A stretch of DNA of 64,000 nt, from the NCBI GenBank assembly GCA_021018815.1, contig JAITYX010000002.1:14229001-14293000 (forward strand), given 5' to 3'. How positions within the stretch are numbered: position 1 is the first letter of the stretch; each line of letters starts with the position of its first letter. The notes under the pieces were generated by a model that worked only from the letters and a program-made list of their open reading frames with translations, was not told the DNA's origin and did no database searches. This DNA comes from Talinum fruticosum. Lineage: Eukaryota; Streptophyta; Magnoliopsida; Caryophyllales; Talinaceae. The translations under genes and the position numbers were made by a program. Of this stretch, positions 48,753-59,776 are shown piece by piece.

Positions 48753-50265
48753 CTTGGTGAATTGCTTGTTTGTGGGGGAAATGAACTTTCTGAGAATGAC
48801 CCACCTCATTAAAATCCCCACATGGCTTTTTTTTTTTTTTGTCAGCATAGCTACACCACAACCTTTCTCTCTCACATAGCTGGTTCTCTTACCCTACACT
48901 ACATGTCAGCTTTGATGAGGGAAGCTCCACCTGAACAATATGAGGGGCTTACCCTACAAGAACCAATATTAATTTTCTGGCATCTATTGGCTGTTCTGTC
49001 ACCATCACCTGCATTGTCACTGATTAAATGATTTGCTACACATCCATGTGAAAATTGAATTGATATACTACATTTCTGGCCCCAGCTGTCTAAATCTTTT
49101 ATTCCATGTTCATTATGCTTGGTTACAGTGTGGTACTTGATGCTTCACCATCTGCTCAAGCACAATATTTTGTGTTACTCAAATTCTTCATTGATGATTG
49201 GACACTTCACTTATGGACGTAGTAGCTTCTTTTAAGAGAAGGTTCCACTCTCACCTTTTCTCCATTCCTGTCCCCTGGTCTAAATAACTTCTCGTTTGGA
49301 ATAATATGGGCTTTCAATAACCATATATGTTAAGGACTATTTAAGAAGACGGCCTTGTCAGTTAAATAGGTCCTTCATGAATATGTTTGTTTTTGTACAT
49401 GCCCAACCTTGTACTCAAGTATGTACTTATCACCGCAACAAGACCATCGATTTGCTTTATGAATATGTACTGAATACCGGAAGTCCAGATGTCTAGCTTA
49501 AGTGGCGGCATAGCCTTACAGTTTATAGACCTAGTAGAGAAGTGGAGATTTCTAGTTTTTTTATTGGAAATGTGGCTAGGTGTTTAAACAATTTGCCTAA
49601 AGTGGGATGAAGTACAAAAGTTTTATTTAATACTTGTAGTGATTCAATCCATTAAAAAGAAACATCGATAATTCAATGTTCACAATTGCAATTTTTTTAC
49701 TTGTGGTTGATTATGTGCTTTTTTTATGACAAAAGCTATGCATAAAATGGAAACTGAAACAGAGAAGGGAACTCCATAGGTAGAACCTTTCATTCAAATT
49801 GCATGGCACCAAAATATATTTGAAACAATATTTTCTAAAAGGACTTCAGTTCAGATCTAACCATTAAGACAAAAAAGATTCTTCTTGTCAGATTTATGAA
49901 CTGCATTGAAAGATAATTAACACGAGAAAGCATTTGAGTCTTATGTGTTTACCCTGCAACTCCAAACACGTTATGTGGATTAGTATAGTCTGAATTAGTA
50001 GGGATAGGCCTCCTACTGCCATACATGCAAGTAAGAACTTAACGAAATCATTAGATTATTTTATCTTCGGTGTTCCTAGGTTGGAAAATGTCGAGCTTGG
50101 TATGTTTCAATTGTGAGCTTGATAAGTATTGGCAACAATCTTAAGTTCTGTTGACTTTCAGAAACCGAATAAGAGTAAACAAGATGACCCCTCTGAAAGG
50201 AGACAAACTTAAAAATAAGAGAATGGTATGGTAATGTCAAATTGATTTATAAATGTTGAGGACCA

Positions 50266-50290
50266 CCCCTCTGAGATGATACAGATGGGG
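50266..50290 (-). other. 3' UTR hairpin of SAUR locus 5
   Basis: Intact stem with one bulge and six G following, about 111 nt past the stop. Confidence 0.6.
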
Positions 50291-50401
50291 GGAAAACGAG
50301 TACATCTTTACAATGTTTCTTTTGGATAATGTTTAATACAAACCAACCCCAAAAAATTAGTGTATAGTCAGATATTGCTGATTGTTCCTAATTGTGCTGC
50401 A

Positions 50402-50695
50402 CTAGAAGTCTATTGTGGATGGTAAACTAAAGAACGTTTCTTCTGTGCAAGGGATGGTGAGACCGCCCTTAGGGTGATGGAAGCCGAACTCTTCTTCTGC
50501 GCGTAATAGCAAGTCTTGAAATGAGGGGTGGCTCAGGTAAGACAGTGGCACCACATATCTCTTCTTGTCAGCTTCTTCTCCTACATAAACTGGGATGTGG
50601 CCCTTTGGAACAGCTTCATGTCTCTTGGTATGAAGAGATTGTTGCTTCAAAATTTGCTTTGCATTTGAGAGTACTGAGCGAATACGGACTGCCAT
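50402..50695 (-). CDS. SAUR-like auxin-responsive protein (locus 5)
   Basis: 97 aa, starting [11 protein letters not shown]; an upstream in-frame ATG would add MHLT, shared only by loci 5-7 and less likely to be the start. The core is intact. It differs from loci 6 and 7 by P for T in FFSLPSTIDF. Confidence 0.95.
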   Translation of the reverse strand: MAVRIRSVLSNAKQILKQQSLHTKRHEAVPKGHIPVYVGEEADKKRYVVPLSYLSHPSFQDLLLRAEEEFGFHHPKGGLTIPCTEETFFSLPSTIDF

Positions 50696-50808
50696 TGTTA
50701 AGTGCAACTATTGTTTGTTTGTGTGTGAAGAGGGTAGAGGGAGGAACTCAGGAAAGAAGTGGAGAGACGAGCTTGAAGTTTGATGAAATTGCAGAGGCTT
50801 AGGCAACC

Positions 50809-50815
50809 ATTTATA
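50809..50815 (-). promoter_or_regulatory. TATA box of SAUR locus 5
   Basis: TATAAAT on the minus strand, about 114 bp upstream of the ATG. Confidence 0.75.
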
Positions 50816-52568
50816 CTTGGTGAATTGCTTGTTTGTGGGGGAAATGAACTTTCTGAGAATGACCCACCTCATTAAAATCTCCACATGGCCCTTTTTTTTT
50901 TTTTCTTGGTCAGCTTAGCTACACCACAACCTTTCTCTCTCGCATAGCTTGTCCTCTTACCCTACATGTCGGCTTTGATAAGGGAAGCTCCACCTGAGCA
51001 ATCTGAGGGCTTACCCTACAAGAACCAATATTAATTTCCTGGCATCTATTGGCTGTTGTGTCACCATCACCTGCAGTGTCACTGCTTAAATGATTTGCTA
51101 CACATCCATGTGAAAATTGAATTGATATACTACATTTCTAGCCCTAGCTGTCTAAATCTTTTATTTCCATGTTCATTATGCTTGGTTACAGTGTGGTATT
51201 TGTTGCTTCACCATCTGCTCAAGCACAATATTTTGTGTCACTCAAATCTTCATTGATGATTGGACGCTTTGCTTATGGATGTAGCTTCTTTTAAGAGAAG
51301 GTTCCACTCTCACCTTTTCTCCATTCCTGTCCCCTGGTCTAAATAACTTCTCATTTGGAATAATATGGGATTTCAATAACCATATATGTTAAGGACTATT
51401 TAAGAAGACGGCCTTGTCAGTTAAGTATGTGCTTCATGAATATATTTGTTTTTGTAGTTGCCCAACCTTGTACTCAGGTATGTACTTTTCACCTGAACAA
51501 GACCATCGATTTGCTTTGTGAGTATGTACTGAATACCGGATGTCCAGATGTCTGGCTTAACTGGCAATGTAGCCTTACAGATTATAGACCTAGCAGAGAA
51601 GTGGAGATATCTAGGTTTCTTTAATGGAAATGTGGCTTGGTGTTTCAAACAATTTGCCTAAAGTGGGTTATAGTACAGAAGTTTTATTTAATTCTACTCT
51701 ATTCTTTCAGTGTGATGTATGCAATCTGGGTATGAATGGAAACTAATTCCAACACTTCTATTTTGGCAATAAAACTGTGTAAGTAGACACCCCTTATCCT
51801 ACTGTATGTAGTATTTATTATTGCTGATTTTGTTTTTGGTATTGATAAAAATATTTAGCCATTTTCCGAAGATCAATTCAGGAGATTCCAGTGGTGCTCA
51901 TTGCCTTTCTGAATACTGCTAAAGATTCCATCTATTGAAAAGAGAGATCAATAATTTAATGTTCACAATTGCAATTTTTTTTTACCTGCGGTTGATTATG
52001 TGCTTTTTCTGTTGTTTAATGAGTTATTTGATGACAAAAGCTATACATAAAATGCAACTGAAACAGAGAAGGGGAACTCCAACAGCTAGAACCTTTCATT
52101 CAAATGGCAAGGCATCAAATTATTGGAAACAATAGTTTCTGAAAGGAATAGAGTTCAGATCTAACCATTAAGACAAAAAAAAGATTCTTGTCAGATTTAT
52201 GAACTGCTTTGAAAGATCATTAACACGAGAAATCATTTGAGTCTTAAGTGTTGACCTTGCAAGTCTAAACACGTTATGTGGATGAGTCTAGTCTGAATTA
52301 GTAGGGATAGGCCTCCTACTGGCATACATGCAAGTAAGAACTTAACGAAATCATTAGATTATTTTATCTTCGGTGTTCCTAGGTTGGAAAATGTCGAGGT
52401 TGGTATGTTTCAATGGTGAGCGTGATTAGTATTGGCTACAATCTTAAGTTCTGTTGATTTTCAGTAATCGAATCAGAGTAAACAAGATGACCCCTCTGAA
52501 ATGAGACAAACTTAAAAATCTGAGAATGGTATGGTAATGTCAAATTGAGTTATAAATGTTGAGGGCCA

Positions 52569-52593
52569 CCCCTCTGAGATGATACAGATGGGG
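52569..52593 (-). other. 3' UTR hairpin of SAUR locus 6
   Basis: Intact 8-bp stem with one bulge, about 110 nt past the stop. Confidence 0.6.
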
Positions 52594-52703
52594 GAAAATG
52601 AGTACATCTTTACAATGTTTCTTTTGGGTAATGTTTAATACAATCCAACCCCAAAAAATTAGTGTATAGTCAGATATTGCTGATTGTTCCTAATTGTGCT
52701 GCA

Positions 52704-52997
52704 CTAGAAGTCTATTGTGGATGTTAAACTAAAGAACGTTTCTTCTGTGCAAGGGATGGTGAGACCGCCCTTAGGGTGATGGAAGCCGAACTCTTCTTCT
52801 GCGCGTAATAGCAAGTCTTGAAATGAGGGGTGGCTCAGGTAAGACAGTGGCACCACATATCTCTTCTTGTCAGCTTCTTCTCCTACATAAACTGGGATGT
52901 GGCCCTTTGGAACAGCTTCATGTCTCTTGGTATGAAGAGATTGTTGCTTCAAAATTTGCTTTGCATTTGAGAGTACTGAGCGAATACGGACTGCCAT
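52704..52997 (-). CDS. SAUR-like auxin-responsive protein (locus 6)
   Basis: 97 aa and identical in protein sequence to locus 7, so duplication or gene conversion was very recent. Complete core ([34 protein letters not shown]). The open frame upstream of the SAUR start again offers MHLT. Confidence 0.95.
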   Translation of the reverse strand: MAVRIRSVLSNAKQILKQQSLHTKRHEAVPKGHIPVYVGEEADKKRYVVPLSYLSHPSFQDLLLRAEEEFGFHHPKGGLTIPCTEETFFSLTSTIDF

Positions 52998-53110
52998 TGT
53001 TAAGTGCAACTATTGTTTGTTTGTGTGTGAAGAGGGTAGAGGGAGGAACTCAGGAAAGAAGTGGAGAGACGAGCTTGAAGTTTGATGAAATTGCAGAGGC
53101 TTAGGCAACC

Positions 53111-53117
53111 ATTTATA
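53111..53117 (-). promoter_or_regulatory. TATA box of SAUR locus 6
   Basis: TATAAAT on the minus strand, about 114 bp upstream of the ATG. Confidence 0.75.
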
Positions 53118-54629
53118 CTTGGTGAATTGCTTGTTTGTGGGGAAATGAACTTTCTGAGAATGACCCACCTCATTAAAATCTCCACATGGCCCTTTTTTTT
53201 TTTTTTTTTTTCCGGTCAGCTTAGCTACTCCACATCCTTTCTCTCTCGCATAGCTTGTTCTCTTACCCTACATGTCGGCTATGATGAGGGAAGCTCCACC
53301 TGAGCAATCTGAGGGCTTACCCTACAAGAACCTATATTAATTTCCTGGCATCTATTGGCTGTTGTGTCACCATCACCTGCAGTGTCACTGCTTAAATGAT
53401 TTGCTACACATCCATGTGAAAATTGAATTGATATACTACATTTCTGGCCCCAGCTGTCTAAATCTTTCATTTCCATGTTCATTATGCTTGGTTACAGTGT
53501 GGTACTTGTTGCTTCACCATCTGCTCAAGCACAATATTTTGTGTCACTCAAATCTTCATTGATGATTGGACACTTCGCTTATGGATGTAGCTTCTTTTAA
53601 GAGAAGGTTCCACTCTCACCCTTTCTCCATTCCTGTCCCCTGGTCTAAATAACTTCTCATTTGGAATAATATGGGATTTCAATAACCATATACGTTAAGG
53701 ACTATTTAAGAAGACGGCCTTGTCAGTTAAGTATGCGCTTCATGAATATGTTTGTTTTTGTAGTTGCCCAACCTTGTACTCAGGTATGCAGTTATCACCT
53801 GAACAAGACATCGATTTGCTTTTAGAATATGTACTGAATACCGGAAGTCCAGATGTCTAGCGTAAGTGGCGACATAGCCTTACAGATTATAGACCTAGTA
53901 GAGAAGTGGAGATTTCTAGGTTTTTTTAATGGAAATGTGGCGAGGTGTTTCAAACAGTTTGCCTAAAGTGGGATGAAGTACAGAAGTTCTATTTAATACT
54001 TGCAGTGGTTCAATCCATTGAAAAGAAACATCGATAATTCAATGTTCACAATTGCAATTTTTTACTTGCGGTTGATTGTGTGCTTTTTTGATGACAAAAG
54101 CTATACATAAAATGGAAACTGAAACAGAGAAGGGAACTCCAATAGGTAGAACCTTTCATTCAAATTGCATGGCATCAAATATATTTGAAACAATATTTTC
54201 TAAAAGGAGTTCAGTTCAGATCTAACCATTAAGACAAAAAAGATTCTTCTTGTCAGATTTATGAACTGCATTGAAAGATGATTAACACGAGAAAGCATTA
54301 GAGTCTTATGTGTTTACCGTGCAAGTCTAAACACGTCATGTGGATTAGTATAGTCTGAATTAGTAGGGATAGGCCTCCTACTGCCATACATGCAAGTAAG
54401 AACTTAACGAAATCATTAGATTATTTTATCTTCGTGTTCCTAGGTTGGAAAATGTCGAGCTTGGTATGTTTCAATTGTGAGCTTGATTAGTATTGGCTAC
54501 AATCTTAAGTTCTGTTGACTTTCAGTAACCGAATAAGATTAAACAAGATGACCCCTCTGAAATGAGACAAACTTAAAAATCTGAGAATGGTATGGTAATG
54601 TCAAATTGATTTATAAATGTTGAGGACCA

Positions 54630-54654
54630 CCCCTCTGAGATGATACAGATGGGG
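54630..54654 (-). other. 3' UTR hairpin of SAUR locus 7
   Basis: Intact stem with one bulge, about 95-119 nt past the stop. The segment between hairpin and stop is about 14 bases shorter than in locus 6. Confidence 0.6.
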
Positions 54655-54748
54655 GAAAATGAGTACATCTTTACAATGTTTAATACAAACCAACCCCAAA
54701 AAATTAGTGTATAGTCAGATATTGCTGATTGTTCCTAATTGTGCTGCA

Positions 54749-55042
54749 CTAGAAGTCTATTGTGGATGTTAAACTAAAGAACGTTTCTTCTGTGCAAGGG
54801 ATGGTGAGACCGCCCTTAGGGTGATGGAAGCCGAACTCTTCTTCTGCGCGTAATAGCAAGTCTTGAAATGAGGGGTGGCTCAGGTAAGACAGTGGCACCA
54901 CATATCTCTTCTTGTCAGCTTCTTCTCCTACATAAACTGGGATGTGGCCCTTTGGAACAGCTTCATGTCTCTTGGTATGAAGAGATTGTTGCTTCAAAAT
55001 TTGCTTTGCATTTGAGAGTACTGAGCGAATACGGACTGCCAT
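54749..55042 (-). CDS. SAUR-like auxin-responsive protein (locus 7)
   Basis: 97 aa, protein identical to locus 6. The leader lacks two bases of a GT run (TTTGTGTGAAG here against TTTGTGTGTGAAG in locus 6). It is the near partner of the locus 8 pseudogene candidate in the second two-gene unit. Confidence 0.95.
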   Translation of the reverse strand: MAVRIRSVLSNAKQILKQQSLHTKRHEAVPKGHIPVYVGEEADKKRYVVPLSYLSHPSFQDLLLRAEEEFGFHHPKGGLTIPCTEETFFSLTSTIDF

Positions 55043-55153
55043 TGTTAAGTGCAACTATTGTTTGTTTGTGTGAAGAGGGTAGAGGGAGGAACTCAGGAAA
55101 GAAGGGGAGAGACGAGCTTGAAGTTTGATGAAATTGCAGAGGCTTAGGCAACC

Positions 55154-55160
55154 ATTTATA
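55154..55160 (-). promoter_or_regulatory. TATA box of SAUR locus 7
   Basis: TATAAAT on the minus strand, about 112 bp upstream of the ATG. Confidence 0.75.
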
Positions 55161-56903
55161 CTTGGTGAATTGCTTGTTTGTGGGGAAATGAACTTTCTGA
55201 GAATGACCCACCTCATTAAAATCTCCACATGGCCCTTTTTTTTTTTTTTTTCTTCCGGTCAGCTTAGCTACTCCACATCCTTTCTCTCTCGCATAGCTTG
55301 TTCTCTTACCCTACATGTCGGCTATGATGAGGGAAGCTCCACCTGAGCAATCGAGGGCTTACCCTACAAGAACCTATATTAATTTCCTGGCATCTATTGG
55401 CTGTTGTGTCACCATCACCTGCAGTGTCACTGCTTAAATGATTTGCTACACATCCATGTGAAAATTGAATTGATATACTACATTTCTGGCCCCAGCTGTC
55501 TAAATCTTTCATTTCCATGTTCATTATGCTTGGTTACAGTGTGGTACTTGTTGCTTCACCATCTGCTCAAGCACAATATTTTGTGTCGCTCAAATCTTCA
55601 TTGATGGTTGGACACTTCGCTTATGGATGTAACTTCTTTTAAGAGAAGGTTCCACTCTCACCCTTTCTCCATTCCTGTCCCCTGGTCTAAATAACTTCTC
55701 ATTTGGAATAATATGGGATTTCAATAACCATATACGTTAAGGACTATTTAAGAAGACGGCCTTGTCAGTTAAGTATGCGCTTCATGAATATGTTTGTTTT
55801 TGTAGTTGCCCAACCTTGTACTCAGGTATGCAGTTATCACCTGAACAAGACATCGATTTGCTTTTAGAATATGTACTGAATACCGGAAGTCCAGATGTCT
55901 GGCTTAACTGGCAATGTAGCCTTAATGATCATAGACCTAGTAGAGAAGTGGAGATATCTAGGTGTTTTTAATGGAAATGTGGCTTGGTGTTTCAAACAGT
56001 TTGCCTAAAGTGGGTTGTAGTACAGAAGTTCTATTTAACTTTACTCTATTCTTTCAGTGTGAAGTATGTAATCTGGGTATGAATGGAAACTAACTCCAAC
56101 TCTTCTATTGTGGCAATAAAACTGTGTAAGTAGACACCCCATATCCTACTGTATGTAGTATTTATTGCTGGTTTTGTTTTTGGTATTGATAAAAATATTT
56201 AGCCATTTTCTGAAGATCAATTCAGGAGATTCCTGTGGTGCTCATTGCCTTTCTGAATACTGGTAAAGATTCCATCTATTGGAAAGAGAGATCAATTATT
56301 TAATATTCACAATTGCAATTTTTTTTTACTTGCGGTTGATTATGTGCTTTTTCTGTTGCTTAATAAGTTATTTGATGACAATAGCTATACATAAAATGCA
56401 ACTGAAACAGAGAAGGGGAACTCCAACAGCTAGAACCTTTCACTCAAATGGCATGGCATCAAATTATTTGAAACAATAGTTTCTAAAAGGACTGCAGTTC
56501 ATTAAGAGAAAAATAGATTCTTCTTGTCAGATTTATGAACTGCTTTGAAAGATCATTAACACGAGAAAGCATTTGAGTCTTTAGTGTTGACCTTGCAAGT
56601 CTAAACACGTTATGTGGATTAGTATAGTCTGAATTAGTAGGGATAGGCCTCCTACTGGCATACATGCAAGTAAGAACTTAACGAAATCATTAGATTATTT
56701 TATCTTCGTGTTCCTACGTTGGAAAATGTCGAGGTTGGTATGTTTCAATTGTGAGCTTGATAAGTATTGGCTACGACCTTAAGTTCTGTTGACTTTCAGT
56801 AACCGAATAAGAGTAAACAAGAGGATCCCTCTGAAATGAGACAAACTTAAAAATAAGAGAATGGTATGGTAATCTCAAATTGTTTTATAAATGTTGAGGC
56901 CCA

Positions 56904-56927
56904 CCCCTCTGAGATGATACAGAGGGG
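56904..56927 (-). other. 3' UTR hairpin of SAUR locus 8, bulge lost
   Basis: Here the bulged base is missing, giving a perfect 8-bp stem (CCCCTCTG against CAGAGGGG), about 111 nt past the stop. Confidence 0.6.
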
Positions 56928-57037
56928 GAAAATGAGTACATCTTTACAAGGTTTCTTTTGAGTGATGTTTAATACAAACCAACCCCAAAAAATTAGTGTA
57001 TAGTCAGATGTTGCTGATTGTTCCTAATTGTGTTGCA

Positions 57038-57332
57038 CTACAAGTCTATGGAGGACGTTAAATTAAAGAATATTTCTTCTGTGCAAGGGATGGTGAGACC
57101 ACCCTTAGGGTGATGGAAGCCGAACTCTTCTTCAGCTCGTAACAGCAAGTCTTGAAACGAAGGGTGGCTCAGGTAACACAATGGCGCCACATATCTCTTC
57201 TTGTCAGCTTCTGCTCCTACATAAACTGGGATGTGGCCCTTTGGAACAGCTTCGTGTCTCTTGGTTTGAAGAGATTGTTGCTTCAAAATTTGCTTTGCAT
57301 TTGAGAGTACTGAGCGAATACGGACTGGCCAT
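57038..57332 (-). pseudogene. SAUR (locus 8), frameshifted in the second codon
   Basis: Relatives read ATGGCAGTCC; this copy reads ATGGCCAGTCC, one extra C after the start, so the normal ATG leads out of frame. The remaining frame is open from [17 protein letters not shown] to the stop and has the whole SAUR core, though with A for V in YVAPL and C for S in PLCYLSH. An internal ATG at 57286 would give an 82-residue protein without the first 15 residues. The TATA box (57446-57452) and hairpin are intact. It is either a fresh pseudogene, an N-terminally short SAUR, or a sequence error. Confidence 0.75.
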
Positions 57333-57445
57333 TGTTCAGTACAAGTATTGTTTGTTTGTGTGTGAAGAGGGTAGAGGGAGGGACTCTAGAAAGAAGTTGA
57401 GAGATAAGCTTGAAGTTTGATGATATTGCAGAGGCTTAGGCAACC

Positions 57446-57452
57446 ATTTATA
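57446..57452 (-). promoter_or_regulatory. TATA box of SAUR locus 8
   Basis: TATAAAT on the minus strand, about 115 bp upstream of the shifted ATG. Confidence 0.7.
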
Positions 57453-58379
57453 CTTGGTGAATTGCTTGTTTGTGGAGGAAATGAGCATTCTGAGAATGAC
57501 CCACCTCATTAAAACCTCCACATGGCCTTTTTTTTTGTCAGCTTAGCTACACCACACCCTCTCTCTCTCGGCTTTGATTAGGTAAGGTCCACCTGAGCAA
57601 TATGAGGGGATTACCCTACAAGAACCAATATTAATTTCCTGGCATCCACTGACTGACCTGTCACCGTCATTTTTATTGTCAGTGCTTAAATGAGTTGCAA
57701 CACATCCACTGACTGACTGACGTTTCTGGACCCAGTTGTCTAAATCTTTCATTCCATGTTCATCCGTATGCTCAATTACATCACCATCTGCTCAAACACG
57801 ATTTCTGTGTCACTCAAACTCTGCATTAATGATTGGACACCTCAATGCGAGATGCATGGATATAGCTTTCTTTGAAAAGAAGGCTTCATGCCTCCCCTGT
57901 TGCCCATTCTTGATCTCTGGTCTAAATAACTTCTAGATTGGACAATATGGGCTTTCAATAACCATAACCATATAAATTATGGACTATTTGTGCTTAAGAA
58001 AATGGCCTTTATCTGTTATGGCCTTCATGAAGATGTTGTTTTTGTAGTTGCCCAACCTGTACTCAAGTATGTACCTATCAACTGGACAAGACCAATGATT
58101 TTCTTCATGAGTAGTATGTCCTAAAAAGTGAAAGTCTTATGTGGTAACATAGCCTTTCAGATTATAGAGCTAGGAGATATGTTTCTATTTATAAGCTTTA
58201 GAAGTATTGACTACAATCTTAAGTTCTGTTAGAAAGACTTTCAGCAAGTGAAAATGAGCTTAGAAAAGTTTACAATGAGTACATCTTTACAATGTTTCTT
58301 CTGGGTTGGATACCGAAAAACCAAAAAAAAAAAAAAAAGCGTCAAGTTAAGTGTTGCTGATTGTTCTAATTGTGCTGCA
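57453..58379. other. Spacer between SAUR loci 8 and 9
   Basis: Upstream flank of locus 8 (CACATGGCC, poly-T, CT-rich run) followed by a shortened downstream flank of locus 9 that lacks the 3' hairpin. No other gene. Confidence 0.6.
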
Positions 58380-58660
58380 CTAGCAATTTACGGCAGATGT
58401 TAGATTAAAGAATGTCTCTTCAGTGCAAGGAATGGTGAGACCGCCCATAGGATGATGGAAGCTGAACTCTTCTTGAGCACGTAACAACGAGTCTCGAAAG
58501 GCAGGGTGGCTCAGGTAAGAAAGTGGCACCACATATTTCTTCTTGCCAGTTTCATATCCACATAAACTGGGATGCGCCCTTTGGAACTGCCTCATGTTTC
58601 TTTGTAAGAAGAGATTGTTGCTTCAAAATTGGCTTTGCATCTGAGAGTAATTATTGCCAT
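58380..58660 (-). pseudogene. SAUR pseudogene (locus 9)
   Basis: The last 55 or so codons are a good SAUR core ([44 protein letters not shown]). The 5' third has a deletion after MAI (about 8-10 bases missing), a missing base in the GGGG before CACATCCC, and a shortened loop where relatives have VGEEAD. The TATA box is mutated (TGTAGATGG in place of TATAAATGG) and the 3' hairpin is absent. Several independent lesions favour real loss of function. Confidence 0.82.
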
Positions 58661-58845
58661 TGTTGAGAGCAAAAATTGTGTGTTTACGTGTGAAAAGGGC
58701 AGAGGGAGGAACTTTAGAAGGAACTGGAGAAATAAACTTCAAGTTTGATGAAATTGCATAGGCTCAGGTAACCATCTACACTTGGGGATTTGCTTGTTTG
58801 TCGGGAAAATGGGCATGTTGAGAATGAGTGAATAACCCACTTATT

Positions 58846-59776
58846 TATCTGGCTTTTGGTTTGATATGATGCAATATGGTTGTAATGTAATCAACCGTGT
58901 TATGTAATTAGATATGTAATGTAATGGGATAACAATTACATCATCATGTTTGGTTACATAAAAAGTGTAATGTAATTACAAAGGTAATGAATTATTTATA
59001 GTGGAGATAAATGTTATCTAAATAAAAATTTGAACTACATATTTAGATTTGAGCTTTTTAAAATATTTTCTATTAAATAATTAAATTTTATTTAGATTTG
59101 AGATTTTTTGAATCTTTTATATCATATTTCCTAATTTTAAATTTTTTGATGGCAAAAATATTAACTGAATTATTCTAATAGCGATAAATATTTGTCGTAG
59201 TAAAGATAAATATTATCCAAATCACAAAATTTTAAACTCTAAATTTATATTTGAGATTTTTTTAATCTCTTTTGTAATATAATTAAGTTTTGAATATTTT
59301 TCATTGATAAAAAGATACAAATTGAAATTATTTTATTTATGATAAATATTTATTGAATTAAAGATAAATGTTAACAGGTAAAAAAAATTGATCTAAAAAT
59401 TTTAATTGAAGCTTATTTTATCTTTTTAATTAAATATTAAAATTTTGAATTCAAAATATTAAAATTAAATTTTTCTGTAAATGACCAAATGATCATTTTA
59501 TATATTAAGATAATAGAAAAAAATCAAGTTCATTCTCAAATGGATGAATTTTTGCTCGTTAAGGAGGAGGGAGAAAAAGGATACGGAAGAGAGAGAGAGA
59601 AAGTTATTAGAAGTGTGTCGAATTTGATCACAAAGATGGATGTAATTATGATTGCTTAGTAAACATCCAAGTAATTGTAATTGTATTACAAAATTAGTAA
59701 CTAAACATAGTAATGTAATCGCTATTATCACTTTGATTACATTACCATTTTAATTACATCCAACCAAACATGCCCT
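58846..59776. mobile_element. Non-autonomous DNA transposon (MITE-like) in the flank of SAUR locus 9
   Basis: About 930 bp, very AT-rich. The left end has TTTGGTTTGATATGATG and the right end, reversed, has TGTTTGGTTGGATGTAAT, an imperfect terminal inverted repeat. Subterminal TAATGTAAT phrases repeat at both ends. It lies exactly within a sequence that is continuous in the other SAUR units: ACCCAC..ATT on the left, CACATGGCC then TCAGCTTAGCTACACC-like sequence on the right. Exact ends and target duplication are uncertain. Confidence 0.7.

Larger units (their letters stand above)
48100..57460. repeat. SAUR tandem array built of about 4.35-kb two-gene units
   Basis: Stop codons of loci 4 to 8 lie 2064, 2302, 2045 and 2289 bp apart, alternating short and long. 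The long intervals (5 to 6 and 7 to 8) contain about 250 bp around 51690-51900 and 56040-56280 (CTATTCTTTCAGTGTGA and following) that is missing at the same point in the short ones (near 49640 and 54000). Flanks and coding regions are otherwise close to identical, and the proteins of loci 6 and 7 are identical. Confidence 0.88.

Noticed and set aside
47207..57936. Plus-strand frames of 60-90 codons opposite and beside the SAURs, repeated in several units
   Set aside because: They recur only because the units are recent copies. They have no known domain, and the minus-strand SAUR frames explain the conservation.
41998..58660. CRISPR-like array because of regular spacing
   Set aside because: The repeats are kilobase-scale gene duplications in a plant genome, not short direct repeats with spacers.
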